A stretch of 64,000 nt of DNA, from contig NZ_LUVZ01000004.1 in assembly GCF_001593385.1 (NCBI RefSeq), positions 1 through 64,000 on the forward strand, written 5' to 3'. Positions 8,416 through 16,539 of the stretch are shown here, piece by piece. This DNA is from Chryseobacterium cucumeris (GTDB taxonomy: Bacteria; Bacteroidota; Bacteroidia; Flavobacteriales; Weeksellaceae). The stretch's first letter is position 1; each line of letters begins with the position of its first letter. The notes beneath the pieces are model-generated. The model had not been told where the DNA came from and made no database searches. It worked only from the letters and a program-made list of their open reading frames with translations. The position numbers and the translations under genes are program-made.

Positions 8416-8733
8416 TTAAATTTTGAGAACCGCTTCCAACCAGGGAAACTGTGTCATTATATAGAGGTATAAGGTTGTAATCGGAATATTGACAAGCAGG
8501 AGAAGGACCGAATTACCAGAAGCTTTCTGTTCTGAAACATCAGTAAGATAAATAATCAACTCGTGCAGAAGGATAAACATATTAATCACGGCAGTTACCA
8601 ATACATAATAAAAGCCAAGCTCAAGAAGAAATTCTGCTCTTATCAACCAAAATGCAAACAGCAGAAGGGTTCCCAGCAGAAAAGAAACAATGAATGATCT
8701 TTTCCCTAGCGGACTGAATTTTATTTTTCCCAT
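8416..8733 (-). CDS. Small membrane protein, three spans (105 aa)
   Basis: Three hydrophobic segments are visible (about residues 13-33, 38-62 and 76-95). The last one (LLLLVNIPITTLYLYIM) resembles the last segment of the 98-aa protein at 9270 (ILTANIPIAFLYAMI), so the two are probably paralogues in the same cluster. No motif suggests an activity. The gene sits 12 nt downstream of the Coq4-like gene. Confidence 0.6.
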   Translation of the reverse strand: MGKIKFSPLGKRSFIVSFLLGTLLLFAFWLIRAEFLLELGFYYVLVTAVINMFILLHELIIYLTDVSEQKASGNSVLLLLVNIPITTLYLYIMTQFPWLEAVLKI

Positions 8734-8745
8734 GATCTTTAGTTT

Positions 8746-9231
8746 TTAATGAAAAACTGCCGTTTCTTTTTGTTGAATAAAGTCTTTTACATGTTCAAAA
8801 TTCTGCCATAGCAATTCTTCAAAGTCCCAATGATGGAAGGTTCTCATATTTTGTCCCTTTTTATAAGCTTTGATATAAATTTTCACATATTCAGGAAGGA
8901 TAAGTGTTCCTAATACGATAGCTGCCAGAAGATGCGCATTGAGCTTACCGTTTCCCAGAAGCAGGTACTGCATGGCAATTTCATCTTCGAAGTTGGTTCC
9001 ACAGCCCGTAATCAGGTGGTGAACATCATGGTTTTCCATCTTTGGAATCATTGAGAAGCCGTGTTTCCTGTAAAATTCACCCAGTTTTCTGCCTAAGGAA
9101 TCTTCCTGAAATTCCAGCAATTGTTTTTCATTGAACTGCCATTGTCTTTTTTTCTTTTTGAAATATTTTCTGTATAACTTTTGAGTTTTATCGTACACAA
9201 AAAGCAGAAACTGAACACGTATTTTTTTCAT
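8746..9231 (-). CDS. Coq4-like protein
   Basis: The protein contains the Coq4 metal-binding signature HDxxH-x11-E: His68-Asp69, His72 and Glu84 (HDVHHLITG ... FEDE). The length (161 aa) is shorter than eukaryotic COQ4 (about 220-260 aa), but the core helix-rich part is present. COQ4 takes part in ubiquinone synthesis, recently linked to C1 decarboxylation and hydroxylation of the ring. Flavobacteria use menaquinone, so the substrate here is likely different. The N-terminus is strongly basic (KKKKRQ). It is cotranscribed with small membrane proteins on both sides. Confidence 0.7.
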   Translation of the reverse strand: MKKIRVQFLLFVYDKTQKLYRKYFKKKKRQWQFNEKQLLEFQEDSLGRKLGEFYRKHGFSMIPKMENHDVHHLITGCGTNFEDEIAMQYLLLGNGKLNAHLLAAIVLGTLILPEYVKIYIKAYKKGQNMRTFHHWDFEELLWQNFEHVKDFIQQKETAVFH

Positions 9232-9269
9232 ACCGTATTATTTAAAAATTAGATATTGATGAATATTAA

Positions 9270-9566
9270 TTATTGAAAAAAACTAAGACCTATCATGGCG
9301 TACAGAAATGCGATGGGAATATTAGCAGTCAAAATAAGTATGGCTATCATACATTCTATAAATTTTGATGTATTTAAAACACCATATATCAAAAGCCCCA
9401 ATATGCATAATAAATTGACTGGCACTCCGAAAACGATCAGCAGATACCCTGCTAAGGCAAACCCGTCATTTTTTGTAATAAGAGCTCCTAAAAGACAAAG
9501 AGTTCCAATTGAAAAAAATACTCCGAATACTGTCTTGCCCAGATCTATTATTTCTGAATCTTTCAT
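9270..9566 (-). CDS. Small membrane protein, three spans (98 aa)
   Basis: Three hydrophobic segments (about residues 10-28, 34-62 and 72-95) and a short charged N-terminus (MKDSEIIDLGK). The C-terminal segment is similar to that of the 105-aa protein at 8416, which suggests local duplication. It has no recognised domain. It sits 38 nt upstream of the Coq4-like gene and 30 nt downstream of the 96-aa membrane protein, in the same transcription unit. Confidence 0.6.
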   Translation of the reverse strand: MKDSEIIDLGKTVFGVFFSIGTLCLLGALITKNDGFALAGYLLIVFGVPVNLLCILGLLIYGVLNTSKFIECMIAILILTANIPIAFLYAMIGLSFFQ

Positions 9567-9596
9567 TATTATTTAGGATTAATCACAAACCAAGTT

Positions 9597-9887
9597 TTAG
9601 CTTCCGGCAAACGGACTCCCGAAAATCCCTACTGCTAATTCAATCCATACCAATGCTATAGTCAGCACAATGAAAATACATATCATCACTTTCTGACTTT
9701 GTTTTTTAATTCTGTTTCTGATCAGATTGATGAGAAAACCGGTTGTAAAAAGCAAAGCTCCTGCAATAAGAAAATCTGCTCCTGACCAGTTCACTTCCTT
9801 AGAAAATAGATTTCCAACCAAGGGAATACTGAGTAAAGCTAATGGAAGGGCATAAATTGTGAGTGTTTTTTGTTTTTGTGTCATCAT
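9597..9887 (-). CDS. Small membrane protein, three spans (96 aa)
   Basis: I place the start at ATG 9885-9887 (MMTQKQKTLTIY...), not at the upstream in-frame ATG near 9926, because the -7 element and 17-bp palindrome at 9913-9929 would otherwise lie inside the gene. Three hydrophobic spans are visible (about residues 9-25, 36-56 and 66-88), with a basic loop (RNRIKKQSQK) between the last two. No family is recognised. It is the first gene behind the second palindrome, so its transcription is probably controlled by the winged-helix regulator encoded just upstream. Confidence 0.65.
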   Translation of the reverse strand: MMTQKQKTLTIYALPLALLSIPLVGNLFSKEVNWSGADFLIAGALLFTTGFLINLIRNRIKKQSQKVMICIFIVLTIALVWIELAVGIFGSPFAGS

Positions 9888-9912
9888 TTTATTTAATTTT
9901 ATTATATAAAGT

Positions 9913-9929
9913 ACTTTGTAATTCAAAGT
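9913..9929. promoter_or_regulatory. 17-bp palindrome overlapping a -7 promoter element (operator 1)
   Basis: ACTTTG (9913-9918), TAATT, CAAAGT (9924-9929). On the minus strand this continues a preceding TA to give TAACTTTG, a match to the -7 consensus TAnnTTTG. The site lies 25 nt upstream of the 9887 start. The same 17-bp sequence occurs in the same orientation relative to transcription as its own reverse complement at 11493-11509. A bound regulator would cover the -7 element. Confidence 0.65.
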
Positions 9930-9951
9930 TAATTTTTAAAAAAATATAGGA

Positions 9952-10242
9952 CTATCGCCCCAATAATTTTTCCAGTGCATTCAAATGTTCCGTAAAAGCT
10001 TGCCTTCCACTTTGTGTAACACGATAAGAGGTTTTAGGCTTCTTACCTACAAATTCTTTTTTCACTTCTATATAACCAGCTTTCTCCAGTGCATTGCTGT
10101 GGCTTGCCAGATTCCCATCGGTTATTTCGAGCAGGTTTTTCATTTCGGAAAAATCAACCCAGTCGTTGACCATAAGAACGGACATAATGCCCAGTCTTAC
10201 ACGGCTTTCGAATTCTTTATTGAGCTGATTTATTTTGATCAT
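9952..10242 (-). CDS. Winged-helix transcriptional regulator (HTH_34-like, 96 aa)
   Basis: The protein is a single winged helix: SRVRLGIMSVLMVNDWVDFSEMKNLLEITDGNLASHSNALEKAGYI is the recognition-helix core, followed by a wing (KKEFVGKKPKTSYRVTQSGRQAF) and a C-terminal dimerisation helix. This is the layout of the HTH_34 / MarR-like single-domain regulators. It is probably a cytoplasmic repressor. It lies between two identical palindromes (9913 and 11493), each overlapping a -7 element, so it is the natural candidate to bind both. It is cotranscribed with the two membrane proteins upstream (6-nt and 4-nt gaps). Confidence 0.85.
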   Translation of the reverse strand: MIKINQLNKEFESRVRLGIMSVLMVNDWVDFSEMKNLLEITDGNLASHSNALEKAGYIEVKKEFVGKKPKTSYRVTQSGRQAFTEHLNALEKLLGR

Positions 10243-10248
10243 AATTTC

Positions 10249-10863
10249 TTAATTCTTATTAGGAAAACACTGATTTCCAATTGCACCTCCTCCATATTGA
10301 AGAGCCAAAGATCTATTTACCAAGATATATTGACATCCATTATTGTACTCTCCCCTGTTGGTACCTGCCTTTTGAAAAATATTAAAAGAAAACATTCCCA
10401 TTCCACTTCTTTTAAATCCAATTTTTAAAGGCTCTCCATCTTCTACAGAGATACAATTAGCCTTATCTAATTTACTTTTTAAAACTCTAACCTCTCTTTC
10501 TTCCCATCCTACTAAATCTCTAATTTTTTTTGATTGTAAAACATTGGAACCTACATTCCAATTTTGATACATAATTTTTGTTGAATCTTTAGTTGTTATC
10601 GTTAAACGATTCAATACTTTATCACTTTTAAATTCAATATTTACAGAATAGTTTTCGGGCTTAATTGCATTATAATATTTAATTAAATCTGCGATTTCAA
10701 CTTCTCTCAAGTAATACTCTTCTTTCAGTTCAGAAACTGAATAACTCTTATCAAAACTTCCAAAAGCATAACCAATCATTAAAGTCACTGCAATAAAACC
10801 TACTAAAAACAAACCTCCAATGGCACAAAGTATTATAATGAAATATTTGAATATTTTATTCAT
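10249..10863 (-). CDS. Membrane-anchored protein (204 aa), unknown function
   Basis: One N-terminal hydrophobic helix (residues 5-35, IILCAIGGLFLVGFIAVTLM) anchors the protein; there is no lipobox or clear cleavage site. The rest is soluble and probably periplasmic, with Lys/Glu-rich strands and a C-terminal Gly-rich segment (LQYGGGAIGNQCF). Two or three Cys residues could form a disulfide. No family was recognised. The gene sits between the 205-aa membrane protein (4-nt gap) and the winged-helix regulator (6-nt gap), so it belongs to their operon. Confidence 0.65.
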   Translation of the reverse strand: MNKIFKYFIIILCAIGGLFLVGFIAVTLMIGYAFGSFDKSYSVSELKEEYYLREVEIADLIKYYNAIKPENYSVNIEFKSDKVLNRLTITTKDSTKIMYQNWNVGSNVLQSKKIRDLVGWEEREVRVLKSKLDKANCISVEDGEPLKIGFKRSGMGMFSFNIFQKAGTNRGEYNNGCQYILVNRSLALQYGGGAIGNQCFPNKN

Positions 10864-10867
10864 TTTA

Positions 10868-11485
10868 CTATTTATACTTCTTATGCATGATCAATCCATA
10901 GACAATATGCAGAACACCGAAACCAATGGCCCAGAACAGCAATCCCCATCCTAAAAAGAACAAAGAAATAAGTCCTAAAATAATTTCAAGATATCCTAAA
11001 TACTTTACATCTTTTAATGTATATCGTTCTGCAGCTACCAAAGCTAATCCATAAAAAATAAGAGTAGCCGGAGCAATGAAAACAAAAAGATGATGATAAA
11101 GCAGAGCGAGACAAAAGACACCGCCTGCTAACAAAGGTACTGCAAAGGTAATCAAAAGTCGCTTTGTCGTGGCATCCCAGATCTTCAAACCTTTTTTTTT
11201 GCTTTTGTGGGCAGTAAAAATATAACCACTAAGAACAGCTACAACCAAAATAGCAATCCCAATCAGAACAAGTTCTTTAACCAAGGCAGGTCCCAGAATA
11301 TTTCTGTCCCCATCAAGATAGTTGATCCCTTCTCTCTGAAAAACAAAATACACATATACGACTCCAATAATAGCCGTTAAACCCGCAACAACTCCGGATA
11401 AACCACTTAGCGAAATAAATCTGGAGGACCGTTCCATCATAGAACGGATATGGGATAAGTCTTCGTGATAGTTTTTTGAATCCAT
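10868..11485 (-). CDS. Integral membrane protein (205 aa), six spans
   Basis: After a short soluble N-terminus (MDSKNYHEDLSHIRSMMERSS) there are about six hydrophobic spans between residues 24 and 200, ending in a basic HKKYK tail. Proteins of this form commonly lie beside single-domain winged-helix regulators in Bacteroidota, with no known activity. It is the first gene of the operon: its ATG is only 7 nt from the palindrome at 11493-11509. The very short leader leaves room for repressor occlusion of both RNA polymerase and ribosome binding. Confidence 0.7.
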   Translation of the reverse strand: MDSKNYHEDLSHIRSMMERSSRFISLSGLSGVVAGLTAIIGVVYVYFVFQREGINYLDGDRNILGPALVKELVLIGIAILVVAVLSGYIFTAHKSKKKGLKIWDATTKRLLITFAVPLLAGGVFCLALLYHHLFVFIAPATLIFYGLALVAAERYTLKDVKYLGYLEIILGLISLFFLGWGLLFWAIGFGVLHIVYGLIMHKKYK

Positions 11486-11492
11486 AAAAAGA

Positions 11493-11509
11493 ACTTTGAA
11501 TTACAAAGT
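11493..11509. promoter_or_regulatory. 17-bp palindrome overlapping a -7 promoter element (operator 2)
   Basis: ACTTTG (11493-11498), AATTA, CAAAGT (11504-11509): exactly the reverse complement of the site at 9913-9929. On the minus strand it again completes TAACTTTG, a -7 match. The start codon of the 205-aa membrane protein follows 7 nt later. Confidence 0.65.
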
Positions 11510-11592
11510 TATAATTTATTTTGAATTTCCCTACTCTTTATTTTAAATTTTAAAATATTTTTTACTAAAAACCTCATCATTACTAACAGAAG

Positions 11593-11626
11593 TAAAAAAA
11601 GAGAACCCTACTAAAGCAGGATTCTC
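11593..11626 (-). terminator. Rho-independent terminator after the SusC/SusD operon
   Basis: On the minus strand a long stem (arms within 11601-11626, GAGAA/TTCTC plus CCT/AGG) is followed by seven T (11594-11600). Confidence 0.85.
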
Positions 11627-11651
11627 AATCATATATTAAAATCTGTACGTG

Positions 11652-13157
11652 TTATAATGGATTCTGAACAATCAATGGGTTAGCATTGATTTCAGTTCTT
11701 GGAATCAGGAATTCCCAACGTAAGTCTGTATTAGCTACTGTCATTACATTATTAGTCACTACTGAAGAATGATTAGCTCCTGTTCTGTCCAAACCTAAAT
11801 TCAATCTCTTAAGATCTAAGAATCTGAAACCTTCACCCCAGAATTCAAGTCTTCTACTGTCAAGAATTTCTGTGATATAAGCAGCACCTGTTGTGGTAGC
11901 CCCAGGATATGATGGGTTTCTGTTTTTAGCAAATACGTTGAAAACGGCTTTAGAACCAGCTTCGTCTCCAGATCTTGCCAAAGCTTCTGCTTCAATAAGA
12001 TACATTTCTGCAGATCTCATATAAGGAACATCTACCCTGCTGTCTGCTTGGCTTGCAGCAAGAAACTTCTGTCCTGTATACGGGAATTTAGCATATGTTG
12101 AAGGTAAAGCAAGTGCTGTATGTGCACCCGTTGGATCAAAATTCTTAGTTCTGATATCTGTAGATGGGAATGATAAAAACAATTTACTATTAATTGCTTT
12201 AGGGGCCTGACGAATATTGGTGGAGTTAAAGTTTCTTGACATATATGCTCCAAAATTCGAAAATGTGTCTCCCTGATCTGCTATAATAGTAGCACCCCAC
12301 ATCCATTCAGAAACACCTGCTAAATTATTAAATCCTGCGGTATAGGTTGCATTATCCATCAGAGCAAATCCTACACGTGCTGATTGAGCTGCTGTTACAG
12401 CAGCAGCATAATTCCCCTGCGTTAATGCAATTCTGGCTTTTAATCCTAAAACTACTTTGTCATTAAAATGCGATTTTGTAGCTCTGGTTATTCCTGTAAG
12501 CCTTGTTGATGCTTCATTAAGGTCTTTATTGATCTGAGTATATACTTCTTCTACTGTGTTTCTTGCCAAAGGAATTTCATTCGCTACCAATCTGATTGGA
12601 ACTCCAAGCTGAGTATTGTTTGTACCTGGCACATATCTTTTACCATAAATTTGAACTAACATATAGTAACAGAAAGCTCTGAATGCATAAGCCTCACCAA
12701 TAGCTGCTTTAATGGTAGTAGCATCAGCAGCAGTAGGTGCTGGAACTGAAGGGCCATTTGCAATAACCAGATTTGCATTTCTGATTAATGCATAATAAAA
12801 CTGATAAGGATAAAAATCATTAGCGGCATTATCATTTACCTGATCCTGCCATCTCACCGTTGAAATATACCAACCGTTTCCTGTAGAAGGAAATACAAGA
12901 TCATCTGCTAAAGCATCCATCATGATCATAATTCCACCCTGACCATTTTGTCCCTGATTATCATTTTGTCTGAAATACATATCTCTATGCATCCCGTTTA
13001 CAATAGCCATAAGGTTGGCAGCACTTGAATAAGCTGCTTCCTCAGAGGCCGCAGTCGTAGGATCCGTTTCAAGATAATCACTCTCACATGAAACCGTTCC
13101 CGCAAAGACTGAAAGAACAACAGCCCATTTTATATATTGTTTTGCTATATTTTTCAT
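11652..13157 (-). CDS. RagB/SusD family nutrient-binding outer membrane lipoprotein
   Basis: A lipoprotein signal ends at TVSC (Cys24), followed by the SusD hallmark ESDYLETDPTT. Central helical TPR-like segments and the C-terminal RRLEFWGEGFRFLDLKRLNL segment with VANTDLRWEFLIPRTEINANP are typical of the family. SusD proteins sit as lids on SusC channels on the cell surface and capture ligands. The length (501 aa) is normal. The gene is 12 nt downstream of its SusC partner, and no glycoside hydrolase or peptidase gene is linked to hint at the substrate. Confidence 0.93.
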   Translation of the reverse strand: MKNIAKQYIKWAVVLSVFAGTVSCESDYLETDPTTAASEEAAYSSAANLMAIVNGMHRDMYFRQNDNQGQNGQGGIMIMMDALADDLVFPSTGNGWYISTVRWQDQVNDNAANDFYPYQFYYALIRNANLVIANGPSVPAPTAADATTIKAAIGEAYAFRAFCYYMLVQIYGKRYVPGTNNTQLGVPIRLVANEIPLARNTVEEVYTQINKDLNEASTRLTGITRATKSHFNDKVVLGLKARIALTQGNYAAAVTAAQSARVGFALMDNATYTAGFNNLAGVSEWMWGATIIADQGDTFSNFGAYMSRNFNSTNIRQAPKAINSKLFLSFPSTDIRTKNFDPTGAHTALALPSTYAKFPYTGQKFLAASQADSRVDVPYMRSAEMYLIEAEALARSGDEAGSKAVFNVFAKNRNPSYPGATTTGAAYITEILDSRRLEFWGEGFRFLDLKRLNLGLDRTGANHSSVVTNNVMTVANTDLRWEFLIPRTEINANPLIVQNPL

Positions 13158-13169
13158 TACTTTAATTAT

Positions 13170-16127
13170 TTAAAAAGATACATTAAATCCTATTGTCACC
13201 ACTCTCGCCGGAGTATACCTGTTTGATGCCGTACCGTTGAATGCCTGAGCTGGCTCCAACCCTTTTCTTGCTGTTTTACTCCATAAATTTTCACCTGAAA
13301 CAAGGATTCTTAATCCTGAAACCCCCAGCTGAGATAAAGTTTCCGGAGTAAAGCTATAACTTAAAGTAGCTTGCCTAAATGTAAGAAAATCTGAGCTTAC
13401 CAGCCATCTTGATGAAGCAGCATTAGAACTTGTATATGTTGAAGAGTTCAATGCCGGAATATCTGTGATTTGTCCAGGCGTTGTCCATCTATCCAGAATA
13501 TCTGTACTTAAAGCTCCTCCCTGTGAGTAACTAGACATCAAAGCAGCATAGTTGGAGTCATATGTTTTTCCACCTAACTGATAGGTAAACATTGCTGATA
13601 GTGACCATTGTTTATAGGTAATTGTAGTTCCGAAACTTCCAAACAAGTCAGGAATTGCTGTGCCAGAATAGTCATATTTTGCTTTATTGAAGTTGGTAGT
13701 AACTTTTTGACCATTTACCGTTCTGATATCTGCAGCTGTTGTATTAGCATAAGCATCAGCTACCAGGAATAAAGGTGAACCATCCGCAGGATCTACCCCA
13801 TACCATTGTCTCAACCAATAATCATACACTGAGTGTCCTACAGAAATTTTCTTAGTTCCATTGATAATTTCCGTTATCCCATTGGAAAGTTCTGTAATCT
13901 GATTTTTAAGCGTAGAGGCATTGGCATTAATATTCCAGGTAAAATTTTGATTTTTAATAACATCAGCATTAATACTGAATTCAAATCCGCGGTTATACAT
14001 AGTTCCTACATTTCGACTAATTGTATTATCTGGAACACCTGAAGAAACCGGAACCGGAACCGGGAAAATCAGATCTTCAGTCACTCTGTTATAATATTCT
14101 ACAGACCCTGTAATTCTATTATTTAAAAAGCCAAAATCAATTCCTACATCGGTTTGTTTATTAGCTTCCCAGGTAATGGTAGGATCTGCTAAAAAACCAA
14201 ATAAGATTCCAGGCTCCTGAGCATTATTATATCCTAAAGTATATGTACTTTTATACATGTAATAACTGTCTGTTCTGTCATTCCCAACTTCACCATATGA
14301 CGCTCTCAATTTCAATTCACTGATAAGATTAGAATTACTTAAAAATTCTTCTCCTTTCAGTCGCCATCCTGCACCGAGAGACCAGAATGAATCCCATCTT
14401 ACATCTTTGGCAAACCTTGATGAACCATCCCAGCGGATAGAACCTGAAAGTAAGTATTTTGATTTGTAATCATAATTCAATCTTGAAAATACTCCTTCTT
14501 TTCTATAGTTGTCTGAACGTGAAGTAAGTGATGATGGAGTCACAAAGTTAACCAACTCATCATTATCATCTACGATCTGACCTTTTTTATACCCATAAAG
14601 ATATTCATACATGAATTTATAATTTTCATGTCCTAAAAGGAATTCAAAATTATGATCTCCAAATTTTCTTTTATAGTTTAAGAGCTGGTTCCAGGTAAAG
14701 GTTTGCTCTGTAAAGCTAAATTTTTCCGCTGAACCTCCCGGAGCTGCATCTCCAATAATTTTATTTCCATAAGTACTTCTTCTGTTATTTCTGATATCAT
14801 ACCCTACATTGGTAGACAAAGTAAGATAAGGATCTACTTTGATTTCAGCATAGGCTCTGGAAATAATATAATAGTTTTTAGAAAGGTCTTTATTTAAAAG
14901 TGTTTCCTGAATTACGTTTCTTCCAGCCGCCGCATCAGCACCCCTAGCACTTCCAGCATCATACATGATATTCCCGGCACTATCGTAAAGTGTAGCAAAT
15001 GTAGTAGGATCATGAGCATACGGACTGTAAATAGGTCCCATTGTTCTTGTCCATCTGTATGGGTTGATATAAGCAGAATTATTATCTACACCTTCTACCG
15101 AGTTATTTCCGTTAGAAGATACTCCACTGATACTACTCCCTAATTTCAACCAGCTTTTAACCTGAGAATCTACTTTTAATCTTGCCGTAAATCTTTCAAA
15201 ATCTGATTTGATAAGATATCCGGTTTCATTGGTATATCCTACTGAGGAAAAATAGGTTGTTGTATTACTTCCTCCACTGTAATTTAATTCATAATTCTGT
15301 CTGAAACCTGTATTCATCAATGGTTTTTGCCAATCCAGGTCTGTATATTTTAACTGAGCATTTGAGTTCAAAAGTCCATTGACAACCAATTGATTATCCG
15401 GCACATTAAAAACATTGGTCTTAAGAACACCTGAAATCAATTGTGTAGTAGCGTAAGCATTGGCATCCGCCACACTAGTACCTGGTACAGAAGTCATTCT
15501 ACCGTTTCTTATTGCCTCCCAAACAAGAGGATAATATTGATAAACATTTACTCTGTCATATTCCGGGATTGATCTTCCTACCGCTCCGGTACTCATGCTA
15601 AAGTTAAATGCATCTTTTCCTTTTCTACCGGATTTTGTAGTGATCAAAACAACACCATTAGCAGCAGCAGAACCATACAAAGAAGTAGAAGCAGCATCTT
15701 TCAGGATATTGAATGATGCAATATCATTGGGATTAATTGCCGCAAGAGATCCGGTATACACTGTACCATCAACTACATATAACGGAGCAGTTGTAATTCC
15801 ATAAGAGCCTATCCCACGGATCTGGATACTTGGTGAGCTTCCCGGCTGTCCTGTTCCGGTACTTACTTTTACACCAGCACTGGCTCCATCCAAAGCCTGC
15901 CCGATACTTGTTATCGGTCGATCGGCAAATTGTTTTGCTTTAATTTCTGTATTGGAGCCAACCATTGTTTCTCTTTTCTGGCTTCCGTAAGCAACCACTA
16001 CAATTTCATCAATCTTGGTATCCTGCGGTATGGTGTCGCGCTTAGCCTTTTGGGCTTCTACCATGTGTCCTCCTACAAAGAATAGCACAGCAGTACTTAA
16101 TATTAACTTCACTTTCATATTTAACAT
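13170..16127 (-). CDS. SusC/RagA family TonB-linked outer membrane transporter
   Basis: Two starts are possible (MLNMKVKL...; the second Met at 16116-16118 gives a cleaner signal peptide ending EAQ). The plug domain begins almost at once (KIDEIVVVAYGSQKRETMVGS; PSIQIRGIGSYG; PLYVVDGTVYTG), followed by a large 22-strand barrel ending in GFNVSF. The N-terminal carboxypeptidase-like beta-sandwich common in SusC proteins is missing, which is frequent in Chryseobacterium paralogues. It imports a ligand captured by its SusD partner, using TonB energy. A perfect -7 element lies 18 nt upstream. Confidence 0.93.
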   Translation of the reverse strand: MLNMKVKLILSTAVLFFVGGHMVEAQKAKRDTIPQDTKIDEIVVVAYGSQKRETMVGSNTEIKAKQFADRPITSIGQALDGASAGVKVSTGTGQPGSSPSIQIRGIGSYGITTAPLYVVDGTVYTGSLAAINPNDIASFNILKDAASTSLYGSAAANGVVLITTKSGRKGKDAFNFSMSTGAVGRSIPEYDRVNVYQYYPLVWEAIRNGRMTSVPGTSVADANAYATTQLISGVLKTNVFNVPDNQLVVNGLLNSNAQLKYTDLDWQKPLMNTGFRQNYELNYSGGSNTTTYFSSVGYTNETGYLIKSDFERFTARLKVDSQVKSWLKLGSSISGVSSNGNNSVEGVDNNSAYINPYRWTRTMGPIYSPYAHDPTTFATLYDSAGNIMYDAGSARGADAAAGRNVIQETLLNKDLSKNYYIISRAYAEIKVDPYLTLSTNVGYDIRNNRRSTYGNKIIGDAAPGGSAEKFSFTEQTFTWNQLLNYKRKFGDHNFEFLLGHENYKFMYEYLYGYKKGQIVDDNDELVNFVTPSSLTSRSDNYRKEGVFSRLNYDYKSKYLLSGSIRWDGSSRFAKDVRWDSFWSLGAGWRLKGEEFLSNSNLISELKLRASYGEVGNDRTDSYYMYKSTYTLGYNNAQEPGILFGFLADPTITWEANKQTDVGIDFGFLNNRITGSVEYYNRVTEDLIFPVPVPVSSGVPDNTISRNVGTMYNRGFEFSINADVIKNQNFTWNINANASTLKNQITELSNGITEIINGTKKISVGHSVYDYWLRQWYGVDPADGSPLFLVADAYANTTAADIRTVNGQKVTTNFNKAKYDYSGTAIPDLFGSFGTTITYKQWSLSAMFTYQLGGKTYDSNYAALMSSYSQGGALSTDILDRWTTPGQITDIPALNSSTYTSSNAASSRWLVSSDFLTFRQATLSYSFTPETLSQLGVSGLRILVSGENLWSKTARKGLEPAQAFNGTASNRYTPARVVTIGFNVSF

Positions 16128-16145
16128 ATTTTAACAGTATGAATG

Positions 16146-16153
16146 CAAATATA
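16146..16153 (-). promoter_or_regulatory. Predicted -7 element of susC
   Basis: TATATTTG on the minus strand, a perfect TAnnTTTG match; TTG lies 23 nt upstream as a possible -33 element. Confidence 0.5.
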
Positions 16154-16462
16154 TGTAACAAAAATTAATAAAAAGGCAATAAAAAAGATAATTAAATAAA
16201 TTAACCGCAAATGATTTATATTTTTAATCAATTAATCAATATTAATTAAAAATATAAGTTAAAATTGAGTTAATTTAGTTTTAAAAATATTAAACAATTA
16301 TTTAAAATTAGTTAAAACAATGAAAATATTATACTAAAATTGTCATTTTATTGACACAAAAAAACAATTAGATAAAATAATACATGAATAACACAATATA
16401 AAAAATACAAAGAAAAATGCTAGATTTCTATTAAAAACATTAGAATCTAAGATTAAGATAAA

Positions 16463-16498
16463 ACATAAAAAATCCGGAAAAACAAATGTTTCCCGGAT
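16463..16498 (-). terminator. Rho-independent terminator of the crotonase gene
   Basis: ATCCGG (16472-16477) pairs with CCGGAT (16493-16498), extended by AAACA/TGTTT pairing inside; a T run follows on the minus strand. Confidence 0.8.
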
Positions 16499-16539
16499 CA
16501 TATTTAGACAAAATACCTTTTTTTAAAACAATTAAAAAA

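Larger units (their letters stand above)
16128..16539. other. AT-rich intergenic region with SusC promoter and crotonase terminator
   Basis: This 412-bp stretch has very high A+T content and no credible gene. It holds the SusC promoter (TATATTTG on the minus strand, 16146-16153, with TTG 23 nt upstream) and the terminator of the crotonase gene (16463-16498). The remaining ~300 bp are AT-rich with short ATTAAT/TTAATTA runs and no repeat unit I can define. Confidence 0.6.

Noticed and set aside
9985..10428. A 147-codon open frame on the plus strand
   Set aside because: Antisense shadow of the winged-helix regulator and its neighbour; composition rich in Phe, Ser, Ile and Thr without domain.
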